A stretch of DNA of 64,000 bases, from positions 682,001 through 746,000 of the forward strand of contig SEMN01000092.1 of NCBI GenBank assembly GCA_005408345.1. The letters run 5' to 3'. Numbering within the stretch: position 1 is the first letter of the stretch; each line of letters begins with the position of its first letter. The notes under the pieces were generated by a model. The model saw only the letters and a program-made list of their open reading frames with translations, was not told where the DNA came from and searched no databases. Origin of the DNA: Macquaria australasica. Lineage: Eukaryota > Chordata > Actinopteri > Centrarchiformes > Percichthyidae. Below are positions 10,384 through 23,924 of the stretch, one piece after another. A program made the translations under genes and the position numbers.

Positions 10384-13300
10384 GTGAGTGAAGTTATTTG
10401 ACGTTGTTAACTTTAGCTAGCAAACGTTTGGTTAACATTGGCGTTAGCAGTGTAGCATTAAGCTGGGCTGCCTTATTCTGAAACAATTGACTGTATATAA
10501 TGTGTTATTGGGGAAGTTGTGACAAAATATAATGTGATATTTCGGATAAAACAAAGTGCATATTTAGCATGAGGTAATTCATTGCACATCAAAATCTGTC
10601 AGTTCTGTCAGTGAGCTCAAGCTCTCTAAGTTTACACAGAGTTTTGAGTCGCACATTAGAGTCAGAGGGACAGAGAGAGGCTGAGTAAGTTGTGCTTTGT
10701 GTGGTAGGTTACATGAACACTGACAGTCTGGACCCCCACATGCTTGCCATCAGTGTGGCACCACTATCTAGGTTACAATTGATGGAAAAGGATGGAGGGA
10801 GGGGGCAGCCTCTTACTTGCACCTTTAAATTATCCCCTCTTTCTTTTCCTCTATCATTTCTCTATTGTTATTTAGCAGAACCCATCATCTTTCTGCTCTT
10901 TGTGCAGAGCAAAATCTCAACACACTAAATGGCCCACAGAGATGGGGTAGCAGTGGAAAAAAGGACAAGCCACAATGCCTGAACATATACTCCTCACCCT
11001 TCACTTTGCTGTTCCTGTGGTCTGTGTGCGAGTGTGTGTAGCTCTTTTGGTCAGACAAGCTTGGGTGGGTTTCACACAAGTATGGGGATTTGAGAACTCT
11101 AAAATGATCCAATAACTTTTATGGGCTAAAATGACACTTTTAGAACCCATTCCAAAGCTATAACAATGATTAGACACTATGAAATTCCGAAGCCATATGC
11201 TAAGAAAAATGCAAATGTCTTTCTTTTATAACATCTTGGAGATACCACATTAACATGAAAGGGGAATGTTTTATAGACTAACATGCTTTTGGGTAGTTGG
11301 AGTTGTATGCAGCACATTATTTGAGTATTACTTTACAAGCGTAGAGTTGTCTATTTGTTTGCCTAGCCACCAAAGCTTTTATGTGTTCTAAAGAAACTAT
11401 TGTGCACTTATTTTTGTACCCGTGCCCCTTTTCCCGGACCATGATTTCCTTGCAGAACAGTCCCTATCATGGACCTCAAGTGTAGTTAAACTGTGTTGAA
11501 GGAGTTGACTAATTTCCAAAGACAGTCATGTCGGGTCTTCCTCTCCTCTCATTTACTGCAAATGAAGATGGATCAGGAAAGTGTAATAGGTTTGTATAGT
11601 AGAGGGCATTAGTCTTTATTGATGAACTGTATTGAGCCAGTAAAACTAGCTTTTGTGCAGCCAAAAAATAGATTATTATTAGAAATCTGGACTAGTTGTG
11701 TCTGGGGTAGGTCTTCTGTACCTGGAAATTTATCAGATCAAGATGTTTTACAAATTTGTTGTCACGGCGGTCCATGGTTTAGTGTACTTTTAGAATTGCG
11801 GAATTGACTAAATTTGCATGACCAGTTAAATATGATGTAATTAAAATAGGATGATGTATGATTGAAACTTCCCTCAGCTGATGTTGTTAGCTCCCAAAGG
11901 CCACTGAAGGATGTATGTGTAGCCTCCCGGCCAAAGGAGCAGCTATGGTGATAGCAGCTGAAGAGAACAAGCCTCCCAGCAGCACATTTACACTGGCATC
12001 CTGCTTATCTGTGCTTGTGTGAGGTTATGTAAAAGTAAAATGTGCTATCACACTTTTTTAACACTGAAACCTGTGTTAATTATAGTTCCTTTCAACTGTT
12101 GATATTTTACTGTACAAGTTCGACTCATTCAACAAGTTAAGTTGAAGTTGTTCACCTTTTGTCATCAGTTGCTTCAGTTCGTGTGAGGAGGAGAGTTGAG
12201 GAGTGCTTCGCTCTGTTTTAGGGGCATGCGGTGTCATATATAAGGAACACAGTCTGAGATGCCTCACGTATTATTTTTTCTTGCTTTTAATTCTAACTTG
12301 GCACTTTTACACAGAAGCAGTTGTGGCTGGTGAGCAACAAAGCATGCCACAGACAGTCATATTGCTTAAATTGACAGATTGAGGCATTCTTTTACTCTCA
12401 CTTGCCTGATCTCTCAGGCAATTATCCCCAACCTATTTTCTTTTTAGAGACAACAGCAGGCTCTTCATTAGAATCTCTTTCTTTAAGGGTGGAAATGAAG
12501 ACAGGGTGCTTGCAGCACAATAATTCTTTATTTTTTCCTATATTTTCTACATGCAAACTTGGCAACATGTCATTTGTTTTTTGTCAGGAATATGGTAAAA
12601 CCTTCTACTTATTCAGGAAGTTCCAAGAATATCTGATATTTTGATTTCTGTGTTTTGTTTTGATGCTGTTTATGTTGACAGTTTTGACTTGGTGCATGGT
12701 GAAACGAGAGCACTGCATCAGAAGTTGTGGCATCCATGGTCAGCAATAATTTAATGAATGAATTTAAGGAAAGTGTCAGTTTAATATTTTCTGTCAGCAA
12801 TCCCCCGGCTCTCACTTTCATATCTTTTCTACTTCTAAAATGTTGACTGTCCAGTCTTGGGTACTTTGATGCAAACAATTTAACTAGGTCTTCTGCTCTG
12901 AGCCACTAAGTTTTTTGCAGACAGCTATTGCCTTATTACGTTCACACTGCACTTACAAGAGTCAGGGCTATGTGATAAATAGAAGTGGGAGAGCTGCACA
13001 GTTCTGATGACAACAGTAAATACTTGAACATGAAACTGTAGCTCTCTTTTTTTCTATGGCAATGACTGCCTTGAGATGCAAAAGAGGCAGTGAGAGCTAT
13101 CATTGACTTCCTCCTCCTTTTTTGAAGGTCATAAACAAATCTCCTGTCAAGAGCCTTCACCAGGAAGGCTCCTGCAAAGCCCTTTAATATTCATCATCTC
13201 CCCAGAGGATCTGCTACGTCTTAAACATGAATGATACTCCCACACTGCCATACCACTGGCTAAATCCTCAACAAAAACCATTACATTTTTCAGAGGCTTG

Positions 13301-15501
13301 CTTGTGTCTGTTGCCTTCTGTTTTTTTTCCTCCCCTGTGGTCACTGACATATCGCTCCAGAGAGGGCAGCTTTGCAGAGAGCTGTGATTTGTAGGTAACG
13401 ACAAGGCCATTTCAAGCCTTGAAAGGGTATGGGGACTTGAAACATAGGCTTATTATGCTTTAAAGTATTTGTGGTCATAGAAATTGAATCAATAGCACAG
13501 GCCCCTGAAACTCTCCACATTTTTTTCTAATGATTCACCCCCTAGCATTTAAAGAAAAAGAAAAAAAGGTGCACTTTACATTCTGGTAGGAGGTCGTCAC
13601 CTTGTGTTTCAGACAGAGAGGGGAACAAAGCTGTTATTTTCTGTGTCAGAGGCTTATTCCAGCTTGGTGACAAAACAATAAAAATAACAGGGGTGCGGGG
13701 AGAGAGTGCAAACACCTGCATAGTGTTGTGACACGAATGGACATGAATGCACACACTGTACATGTGAACATCGCAGTTGACACAGATAAAGGAAAAAAAG
13801 ACATTTATTTTCTTATGTTATTTGGTATGAGTGAGTCATATGATTGAAATAGTCTTTTATGGTATAATAATGATAAGGAAATATTTGTTTTTGGCCAATC
13901 CGGCAAATTAAATACCCGACAAATCAAGAGACTTGAAAAACTACTTCATACTTCAAAAATCTTAAAACTCCAATATTGTCTTAGCGTAGTACTACTATTT
14001 GATTTGCAACATTGTCCAAATTGACATTTTTCATGGCAGAGATTCAGACTTATCATAGCAGGAAAAGCACGTTCCATTCCATTTAAGTGTCCCAGCCAGC
14101 ATGCACAATATTAGAGCCCCGACACAGCACCTAAACTAAATGCAGTCATCATTAGTGTTATTAATTACACCTGTGCTTCTTCTACTATGACGTGAAAAAG
14201 CCTGTACAAAAAGAGATATTGAAGGTACAGCTTTCACAATATTATTGGTGTGACAAAATGTCTAATAATCATACAGAATTGCCATTTTGTTGTAGTTCAT
14301 TCATTCAGGCTGACATTGTGTTCATTAGTTGAGTTCTTGTTGGGGGAGGGATGTTTTGTTTTGCCCTAACCAATCACTATTAAGTGACATATTCGTCCCG
14401 CAGATAGAGCAGTTAACAGCTTTCACATCAATCAAAAAAAAATAATATGGCACTTGAAGAGTTTCTATTTCTGTAAGTTAACTTCCAACAACTTGTAGAG
14501 CTGTATCGATCTCATCCACGCTTGTTACATTGTGGCCATTTTTGATGAATGTTGCTAGGTGGCTAGCCATGTAGTTTTTAGTTATTCCACCTAGAAGGCT
14601 CTGATTTGTCGACTGTTTCTCCAACCGGATGTCTGACACAACACCAGACAAATCTGAACAAATAAGAGATGTGGGTGGCAAATCAAAGTTGTGGAACCAG
14701 GCTAGCTTATTCCATCTCTCTGTTTAAACGCCTACCTAAAAGTCAAAACATTTGGTCAATATGTAGCTATTGAGCTCATTTGGGATCAGTCACGTAGATA
14801 GGGTACAACTGATTTATAGACTCTTGAAGATGTGGAATATGTGGCCTTAGATCATCGTCATGCCCTGTAATTGATTTATGTAGTCTGTAATTTGTTGGAT
14901 GTTTGCCCTAACACATCCTGTACACATCCACATCCACATGTTTCCTCTTTTTGTGTACTGCAAATACGCTTTACCAAAGACCATCTCTGAAGATTTTTCA
15001 AGTGTCATGAAGCCCTTTCTCCCAGGAAATGCTTCCAGGAAAGGACAAAGGTTCTAAATGTCTCTACACTCTCCTGTGTCCCACACTACAACACAACACA
15101 CACGTGAGAACATTTAAGACAGTGTATTGCACAGTTCACCTGAGAGGGCAAATCGATACAAACTACACCTGATCCCAACCTCAACTTTCGTGTGGCGTGC
15201 GTCTGCAGATTGCTGAACCGATAGACTGCTTTTATAACAAGCGCACCTCATTTACTGTTTGCTTGGCCTCTGGGATAAAAATTGAGCTGGCAAACACCAT
15301 CCCCAAGTCTTCTACAACCCTCCCCACAACCTGCCAACCCTTTGTCCCCCCAGCCCCACCGTCATCCCTGGCTCACCTCACTAACCCTGGGGGACAGAGG
15401 GAGACTCCATGCTAGCAAACATGACCTCCATATCTTATTCCATTCCTCCCCCCACAGCATCATCATTATATACCTGAGCAGATGTCACAGCCCCCTATGC
15501 T

Positions 15502-15556
15502 GTCTCTCTCCCTCTCTCACTCTCTCGCTTTCTCTCTCTCTCGCTCTTTCTCTGCA
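15502..15556. repeat. (CT)n-rich pyrimidine tract
   Basis: TCTCTC-type low-complexity sequence with interruptions (TCTCTCGC units). It generates a spurious serine/leucine-rich open frame. Confidence 0.8.
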
Positions 15557-18500
15557 GAACCTTCATTCAACCAGGCAGGTCCCTGAAGACGAAACTGTTT
15601 ACACTGAGAAACAATGGGTTACTAGACAATTACTATATGTTATAATAAAACTACATCACCATTATAATAATAATAAATAATAACCAAATAATAAGATAGA
15701 TGCACTGTTGAATTTATTTAGTATTGTATTGTAGTAATTTTGCCTTCAGTGGATAGTAAAGGACCATGTTTTGTTATGATTGTCAGCGCTGTGTAGATTC
15801 ACATTTTGTCTATTTGTCTTTGATGCTCTAACCTCTGAATGTCATCTTAATAAATAAAGCCATCTGATCAAATTAAACAAGTGACAGTTTAGAATTGATC
15901 CTTGATTAGGGTTTAAATTAGTCTAGAATTTCAGTGCAACTTGATTAAATGTAATCTTGCTTTAAATTGCAATATAAACCTAGTTAAAAAGCTGTCTTGA
16001 ATTTAATTTGCTCCAGAATTAATCCAGATTTAAAAATATGTCTGATTGTCTGATGTGTATCAGTTAAAGCTCGATTTAAAATGATTAAATCCTTTCTTCT
16101 ATCCAATCATAACAAACAGAGCAATAAACACAGCAAGGATAAAAAGGCAGCAAGTTTGAGACAGAAATAAGCCCATTGTCAGTTATATGGATAGCAGGCA
16201 GTTGTTGACCAAGATTGAATCCTTGAAAGCCTTTATGAAGATGAATCTGTCTATTTATTATTTTCACTCACAGTCAAAATCATTCTCCCCCATCGCTCCA
16301 AACACATTTACCTGATACAGGAACTCATAATGTGCCCAGCGTGATACATAAATTGGCCATGAATCCAGTTGGGGTATTTTGTGTCTGTGTTGTGTGTGAA
16401 ACATGCCTCTGCAAGTATAGTAAAATTGAGCAAGTTTCTACTGTTGGATGCCATGCTGTAGATTCCCTCACCTGTCTCCTCACCTGCCTCACTTGAACTG
16501 CCTCGTGGAAGTGTTTTCTAAACCACCAGTGCTTGTAGACACACAAGCCCTCCCTCACACACACTAAAACTGTTTTTCTGCATCCATCTTTCCTTCCCTC
16601 TGCTCCTGCACGCTCATCTTATCAGCACCAGAAGCCTGTAGTCCATCCCGGTAAGCAGCTGGGTTATTTGAGGAAGAATTGAGTCATGGTAAAACAGGTT
16701 AAATTGGCAATGGGCTCTGGAGGCCTGCTGGCGTTTCCATTACTATCGATCAACCACGGAGCCTAAAGGCCTTGAGTGGACGGAGCATTGGCTGACTTGG
16801 AAATCTTACAGTTTCCCCCATAACTTTTGACTTTGTTGACTTTGGCTGCCTTGCTCTTTACTTGCAGTGGAGAAAGACTGACCCAAATAGAAGCACGTTT
16901 TCAACATTGTTTAAAGATATTTTTTACCCATGAAATGTTGTTAATTAGAAGTGACCATTAAAGGGAAGTGAAGCCTGTCTGTCAAATGCCATTTCTTTTG
17001 AGACTTTTCTTTGATCCACTAGAAACCAAAATGTGGTGTTTTGATCACATTGAACATCTACATTTCAACTACGGATGAATTTGGCAGAACTTACTGAACA
17101 AGAAGTGGTTTCTGTGCCCCATGCTCCTCTCACCAGGTACCAACAGATAGATTAGGTCATAATTGATGGCATGCTATCTGAAGTGCATGACTGCTGAAAT
17201 GTCTGTGACCTTTTCCGCGGTTGAGGAAAACACCATCTGGAAACTTCAGTCAGATATGGAGAAGTACTTCCACAGCATTCTATCATGACCTTATAGGAAG
17301 TGCTCGGCTGATTATGTCTATTATGTTTGCTTTCCTCAGAGCCTGGTTGACAATTACACTGGCCTCTGTGTTTGTTATGTTCTCCTTCAAGCCCTTGTAG
17401 CCTGCATTCTAATTAGATGGCTTTTAATGGAGAATGTTTATTGCTCCTTGCAGGGCCTCTATTTTCCGCGCTAGAGGTAATTAGCCCTATGTCATGTGAT
17501 AACCAATGCAGAGGACATCTAGACCTATGCCTCTTCTATGAACAGTGTCCTTGTATCAAAAGCAAGAATGCAGGGGTGTCGGCTGAATTACGTGCTTGTT
17601 TTCGCAGCCGTATCAAAAGCACAGATGAATATGAGGACATACTTTGATGTTGCTATATTTAACATAACCTAGCACACATACACACACAAACACAGCGGCT
17701 GTCATGAGTTATTTCGTCCATTACACACCAAGTTTCCTGTAAATGATTAGGGATTACCATAAAATCAATTTGCTTAATATGTTGGCAGCTAATGTTGTGT
17801 TATGCAGCTTTAACATGCTAAGACAGTAAAGTGATGACTTTATGTAACACAAATCGGGGAATTTAGTTTTTACTAACTTCCAAGTTTACAGTATTTTCTC
17901 TAATTCCATTGATGTATACCAAAATCATGCAAGACTGTTTCATAAACAGAAATATAGAATAAAAAGTAGTATTTTAGCAGCCTACTTGTCTTAGGCCTAT
18001 AGGGATAAACACTGTAGTTTGTGCATTTCAAAACTGAATCATTATGGTTAAAAATGACAGTTGAATTGATTTTATTCTTGAGGTGTATTGTATGGCTTTA
18101 CATTCAAATGCGCCTGCAAATTGATCAAATAATAAAAAGAATGTGGTAGGAACATAGTGGGAGTAATTAGAATAACCTTTCATTGAAACATACAGTATGC
18201 TAGATATTTACAACAAAAAGTGGGATGGGAAATGCTGAAAAATAAAGAATCATCAGCAGTAAAACAGTTAATTTAAACCCTCATTAAAGCATTTTATATA
18301 TGTTTTTGGTAACTAATTTGACACACTTTAACAAGTAAGTAAGCAACAGACGAAAAGTCCAAAACACTGCTATAAGGTGGGATATATTAGGTTGAATTCC
18401 ATTCAGCAGGATTGTTTACCTGGTGTATGTCCATTATATCACTGTTGGTTATTTTCACTTTGTGACTTTTCATCTGTGTTGAGGTAATTTGTCTGTATTT

Positions 18501-19842
18501 TGTCAGGATTTTTAAACCTGTTCCTCTTGACATAATAAACAATTTAGAACTCAGTAATAAAGTGCTGATAGGCAGACCTCTTTTATAGCTGACAAATGCT
18601 GCTAATTGGCATTCAAGCTACTCTGACCCCCTTTTGTTTTTAATTGTAATTCATTTACTTCCAAGTTAAGTCAGTTTTCATCAAGAGTTTATATTATGTT
18701 GTGTACCACATTATTATGGTGTGCATGTGTCCATATGTAAATGTACCTGTTACAAGTGGCACCCTCTGTCCATAGAAGTCAGCTAAACTTAAACCTAAAT
18801 GAGGCTCTGCTTAAGTGTATTAAACTGACAGGACATTAGCCATTTATTCACCCATCCTCCATCATTATCAGCCATCACACTGACTTGTCCTTGCTAGAGG
18901 AGAATGGGCCCTTCTTAGTGTTCTAATCTGCTGGTGTTAGGCATGTGTTAAACACTTCACTACAGGGTCATATGTGGCAGCTCACATACTGCCTACATCA
19001 ACATAATAGGAACCAGTGGCAGAAAAATCAATGTATCTGACAAACAATGTTATTCCATTCCAATAATGCCAGCTGGTGGCCTTTGTTTCGCAACCTTCCT
19101 TTTAAAATCACCATCAATGCAATAACATTGGCCTGACCTTTTGAATTTTGCTGACCAGCTCAGAGACCAAAATGGGCTGTATGTCTGTAATCCCTCAAGG
19201 ACAATGACAAAATCCACCATGCATTAGTGATACATAGCAAATGCTATCTTGTAATAAATGCTAGAAAACAAGCATGTTGCAATACAAAAAATGTTTCTGT
19301 CAGGATTCTTATTAAGGGAATATTCTCTCTCTAAAGAGAAGAGGGATGGGAGGGCAGAGCAAAAGTGCAGCAGTGCCACCATCTTGCACACTGAATGCAG
19401 TTTAAAACGCACAGCAGCCAACTTCATAGATGGTGCTCCAGGGCTGTGGTGTTCTTCACCCAGTGCCAAGAAAGTAAACCTGCAAACCCTTTGAGATTTG
19501 AAGTAGTGTGTACGTTCCCCTCAGAATTATACTGAGAATTACTCTGCTATTTAGCTCATGCCTCGCATCCAGCTGAGTCAAAGTGCTCCCCGTCGAAACT
19601 ACGCTGGAGGCAACAGCTCTGCTACAGCAAGCAGGAGAAGGAATGGAAAGGGAAGGGCTGGAAGGCAAAAGTACTCTGATACTGTCAGAAATGATCCACA
19701 TCACGGCCTGGCACCCCTCTGCTCCAGCCACCTCTGTTTATTACCCTCACCGTCCGGAAACACAGAGCAAATTCTACTAACGAGTGTTTGACCAACACAC
19801 CGTGCTGTGGCAGAGGAAGACAGGCAACCTGTTCATGACTCA

Positions 19843-19879
19843 TTCTCTCTCTCTCTACCTCTCTCTACCTCTCTCTACT
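19843..19879. repeat. 10-bp tandem repeat CTCTCTACCT
   Basis: About three and a half copies of a decamer derived from a CT microsatellite, within a longer pyrimidine-rich stretch. Confidence 0.75.
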
Positions 19880-20762
19880 TTTTTCACTGTCTTTTCCTCT
19901 GTCTCCCTCCCACTCCCTTAAGACAGAGGAGAACAACGGGAGAGACAGAAGAAAAGCAATATAACCTCTTGGCCCTTATCTGCGGAGCACACCAGAGCAT
20001 GTCTGGCCTCAGACGCGGCTTTGCCTGTCCTTTGAAGGCCCTCGTCTCCTTTTGATTTCAGCCAAATGGTTCAGCACAGTGACAGATGCTCAACTTTCCA
20101 TCTGTCACTCTGACACCCATCTCTTTAGTGTTGGTGAATCTAACTGACTTTGTTTGGACTGTCTGTCTGGCTGTCTGAATAAGGTTGTGACACAGATGCT
20201 GATCTGCGTGCTAATGTAAGAGATTGTGACTAAGACCTTTAGTTGAGACAGATAAAAGACAACTCCCCGCCACTTTTTTAAGGTCGTCTGGACTGTCTTG
20301 GCTTTTTATATTAACATTTTAGACATTAAGATGATGCTCTGATACTGAATGATATAATGAGGAGTCTAAGGGTCATCATCACATTACCTTGACAACATTC
20401 CTCTGAGATGGGCTACAAGAAGACATAAAAATTCAAGCCAAGGAGAGTCGTAGAAGGCAGCCTTTTTATGAGAGGAAATTAGAGTGAGTAGAGGGGAAAG
20501 ATATTGGAGAGCGATTATGATTCAGGGGGGAGAGGATGACGTAGCACACCTCTTAAATAGATGAGTGTTCATTTTATGATTGAAGATGAAAGGGATTTGG
20601 CTGCTCAGACTGAACTTGGGAGGTCATATTTAACTCTTGCCTAATCAATTAACCGTAATACACTCTTTTTAATCATTGCTCTGCTGTGGCCTGTTTTCGA
20701 GATCTTTTGCATCAACTGTAAGCTACGTCATTGGTGTTTGACAATGAGACAAAGGCTGTTAG

Positions 20763-21375
20763 TAGCTGCGTTTACATGGACCCTAATATTCCACTAATAA
20801 TCAGAATAAAAATGCTTCATGTAACCATCTCAATTGGAAGAGACTGACCTGATCAGGCCCAATCGGAAGGGATTTTCGGGTTGAGATAGGTGGCGTAAAC
20901 TTTTGATAATCCATTCAATAGGAAAATATTAGCGCCTAATAACCATGTAAACGCTTAATCCGCTTGTTTTTATCTGGTTGGAATAAATATATTCTTTCTG
21001 CGCATGTTTGCCCCACATGGGGATAATATTAGGTGATGTGAACGAGTTTCTGGAAGGGACAGAAACATGGCGGTAGGAAAACAAAAATCGTCTGTGGCTG
21101 GTACAACAAACAAGTGTTTGAAAAGATGAACGAAGCCAAAAAAAAAAAACCTTCTTTCTCTTCTTCTGTTATATTTCCGGCAGATTAGACACTTCACAGT
21201 GGGCAGAACCACAAAAAAATGTATATTCTGATTAAATGCTTTGGGGCATGTAAACACACATCTTATCGGATCACTTTATTTAGCATCCATAAAGACAGTT
21301 AAGTTAGAAACTGTAATCAGAATGATTTCAATCGGGTTGACGAAATATTATCCAATGTCCATGTAACCGCAGCTA
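20763..21375. mobile_element. Non-autonomous DNA transposon with GCTGCGTTTACATGGAC ends
   Basis: A roughly 0.6 kb element with terminal inverted repeats. The left end reads GCTGCGTTTACATGGAC and the reverse complement of the right end reads GCTGCGGTTACATGGAC, one mismatch in 17. Both ends are flanked by TA, which suggests a TA target duplication as in Tc1/mariner-like elements. The inside contains several subterminal variants of the ends ('catgtaaacgcttaatccg', 'catgtaaacacacatc') and no credible transposase frame. The superfamily is not certain. Confidence 0.75.
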
Positions 21376-21559
21376 ATGTAACAAGACTCCAATCCACTAT
21401 TACTCATCATACAGCCTTGATTTATGTTTGTCATGAGAGGTGTGGGATAGAGGAGGTGGCACAGAGAGACTCATACTAATAGCCTAGACACCTGTTTCAC
21501 TGTCAGAGCATCAGCAACCTGCAATGCAGAGCAAGAGGTGGAAAAGTGGGAGGGGTGAT

Positions 21560-21588
21560 TGGATAGATGGATGGATAGATGGATGGTT
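21560..21588. repeat. (GATA/GATG)n short tandem repeat
   Basis: Alternating GGATAGAT and GGATGGAT units, about seven tetranucleotides. Confidence 0.85.
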
Positions 21589-22552
21589 GTAAGAGCAGGG
21601 ATTATTAAAACTGAAGGAGATCTGCATGACTTTCATACGAATCCTGCTCTCTGAATAAAAAACAGGGGTGGTTGGCACAAAGTGCTTTGGCCTTGTCTTT
21701 GCTTTAGCTCCTTTTTATTTGTTTGTTTGTGTGACTGTGTGCATGTGTGTTTCTTTGTGTGAGTGCCTCCCTGCAGCTCAGCCAAAAGTGTCGCCTCTCT
21801 GTCTGAGAGAGCTGCTGCAGCAAGCACAGTGTGAGATTTGAGGCGTCGGAGAAGTTGCCTGTTTTCAAGGCATCAGGAGAGCGAAAGTTTTTTTCTCTCT
21901 TTGTCTCTCGGGCTAATCCAAAGGGTGGACTATCATTCAGAGCATTATCCTCGCAGGAGGTCTCAAGAACAGACCTCTGTTCCATATATATCACTCACTG
22001 TAACAACCTCTGCTGGGAGCCGGCCCTTTCCCCTCTTAGTCTGTGGAGTAAACACATTTTGGATTAAGAAAGCATTTTATGTTACATTCAAGTAAGTAAA
22101 GGAAATAGAGAGAAGATAAAGTGTACGTGTGTGCGTGTTTGTGTGACTGGATGCATGCAGCTGAGTTAGGCAGACTGTGTATCTTGGGTATCTTCTAGCA
22201 GGGATGTAGCCTTCAGTGTGCTTTCCCCCTGTTTAATTTATGTCAAGGTCACATTTCAGACCATGCCCGGCTTTGGTCTCTGCTTGGTGTCTCTGTAAGC
22301 AAACCTCCAGCATCTTTTTTAACACCGACTTCCAGGAATAGAAAGTCACACTGGGCATGTGATAAGACCAAGGGCCTGGGGTTCATTTTGAAATACATAC
22401 TGATCACTAAATAATGTTCTTCATTGTTAAACAATATTCCCATATCAGAGGTATAACCGGTATCTCTTGGCATGTGCAGTCTGCTTATCTTCCCATGCCT
22501 CCCTCTACTCCTCAGGGATCTGTCAGTGCCGGGCTACCTGTGACACTTGTGA

Positions 22553-22581
22553 ATGTGTGTGTGTGTGTGTGTGTGTGTGTG
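22553..22581. repeat. (GT)n microsatellite
   Basis: GT run of about 14 units inside intron 1. Confidence 0.95.
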
Positions 22582-23593
22582 GCTGTGGTTTGGGGTGAGC
22601 AAACTGACCCGCTCTCCTCTCTCATCTCTGCGGCTGTCTGTCTGTGGCTCTGTGGTGAAATCGATGGCCTCCTGCTGCTCTGGGTGTGTCCCTCTTCTAG
22701 TCCTCCCCCCCGTGGGCCTGTTGCTGCCAAATCAAACCTTCCACAGCTCCCAGTGATGCTTCTGCACTAAAGAGTGTGGTCACACAGCTACAATCTCCTT
22801 GCATGGTTCCAGCCTGCTTGCCCATCTCAGCATCTCCCTGTCTGGCTGTTTATTTCTATGACTGCCTCCTTATCTGCTTAGTGGACTGTCTACCTGCAAA
22901 ACAAACTTAGGTTTCAACTTTTGGATGAGTCATGCAGCTATTCTGAGCCCATAACCACTCTAAAACAAAGAGTGTTGTTACTGACTACATGAACATTAAT
23001 ATTATATGAGGTGGTTATCAGTCCGCCATAAATTAAATGCAGTTATGAGGATGTTTATTGACAAGAAGCTACTTATTTGATGAATAAAATTGGGAGGACA
23101 GTTAAATTCTTTTTTCTCAGCAGCAGAAGTGGCAACTGCAGCAGGTCAGGGATGCAGTTTTCCTTCTGTGTCTCATTAATTTCATGGCCCAGCACAGTGT
23201 TTTAATACCTTCAGGTGTCGTCACTGATTGGGGCTGTAAAGACAAAGCATTGGATCAGTGCGTGACCCACTCTCTTAACAGCCAAGACTAGAAAGTGTGC
23301 TTCGTTCCCTTTGCTGACACATGCTCATATACATGCATACTAAAATTAACACACACAAATTGAACAGTCAGAGATGTTGCTGCACAAACATGTTTCTTAT
23401 GAACATGTATTACATTGCATTGTGGTAAACAACTGAAAAAAGAGAGTGGTAATTCTTTCTAACAAGACGTTACATCAAATTGTAAATTCGAACTGGTGCT
23501 AAAATTATTTTAATTTGATGATAAGTCAATTAATTATAACAAGACTACACACACACAACCTGCACATATGGTGTACTTTACACAGGTATGTTT

Positions 23594-23924
23594 TAGGGCT
23601 GCAACTAAAGATTATTTTCATTATCGATTAATCTGTCGATTATTTTCATGATTAATCGTTTAGTCTATAAAATGTCGAAAAATTTGAAAGATTCTCATCA
23701 CAATTTCCCAGAGAGAGATGAGTGACGTCTTCAAATTGCTTCTTTTGTCCAACCAACAGTAGTCCAAAACCCAGAGACTCTTCATTTACTATCATACATG
23801 ACAAAGAAAAGCAGCAAATCCTTAAATTTAAGAAGCTGGAACCAGCAAATGTTTGACTCTTTTGCTTGAGAAATGACTGAAACGATTAATTGATTATCAA
23901 AATCGACAAATCACTGCAGCTCTA
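23594..23924. mobile_element. hAT-type MITE with 8-bp target duplication
   Basis: A 331-bp element starting TAGGGCTGCAACTAAAGATTA and ending in TCACTGCAGCTCTA. The ends form short imperfect inverted repeats (TAGGGCTGCA against TAGAGCTGCA). The flanks GTATGTTT (23586-23593) and GTGTGTTT (23925-23932) are an 8-bp direct repeat with one difference, as expected for a hAT insertion. The subterminal 'attatcgattaatctgtcgattat' with its mirror 'cgattaattgattatcaaaatcgac' is the common fish repeat beginning 'agggctgcaactaacgatta'. There is no transposase frame. Confidence 0.85.

Noticed and set aside
14478..14681. 67-codon minus-strand frame with protein-like composition
   Set aside because: It looks plausible as a peptide, but no family match, start context or flanking splice sites support it.
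17279..17289. Minus-strand ATGATAG, the usual PRKN exon 1 coding sequence
   Set aside because: It is followed by aatgct, not a gt donor, and lies far inside PACRG intron 1.
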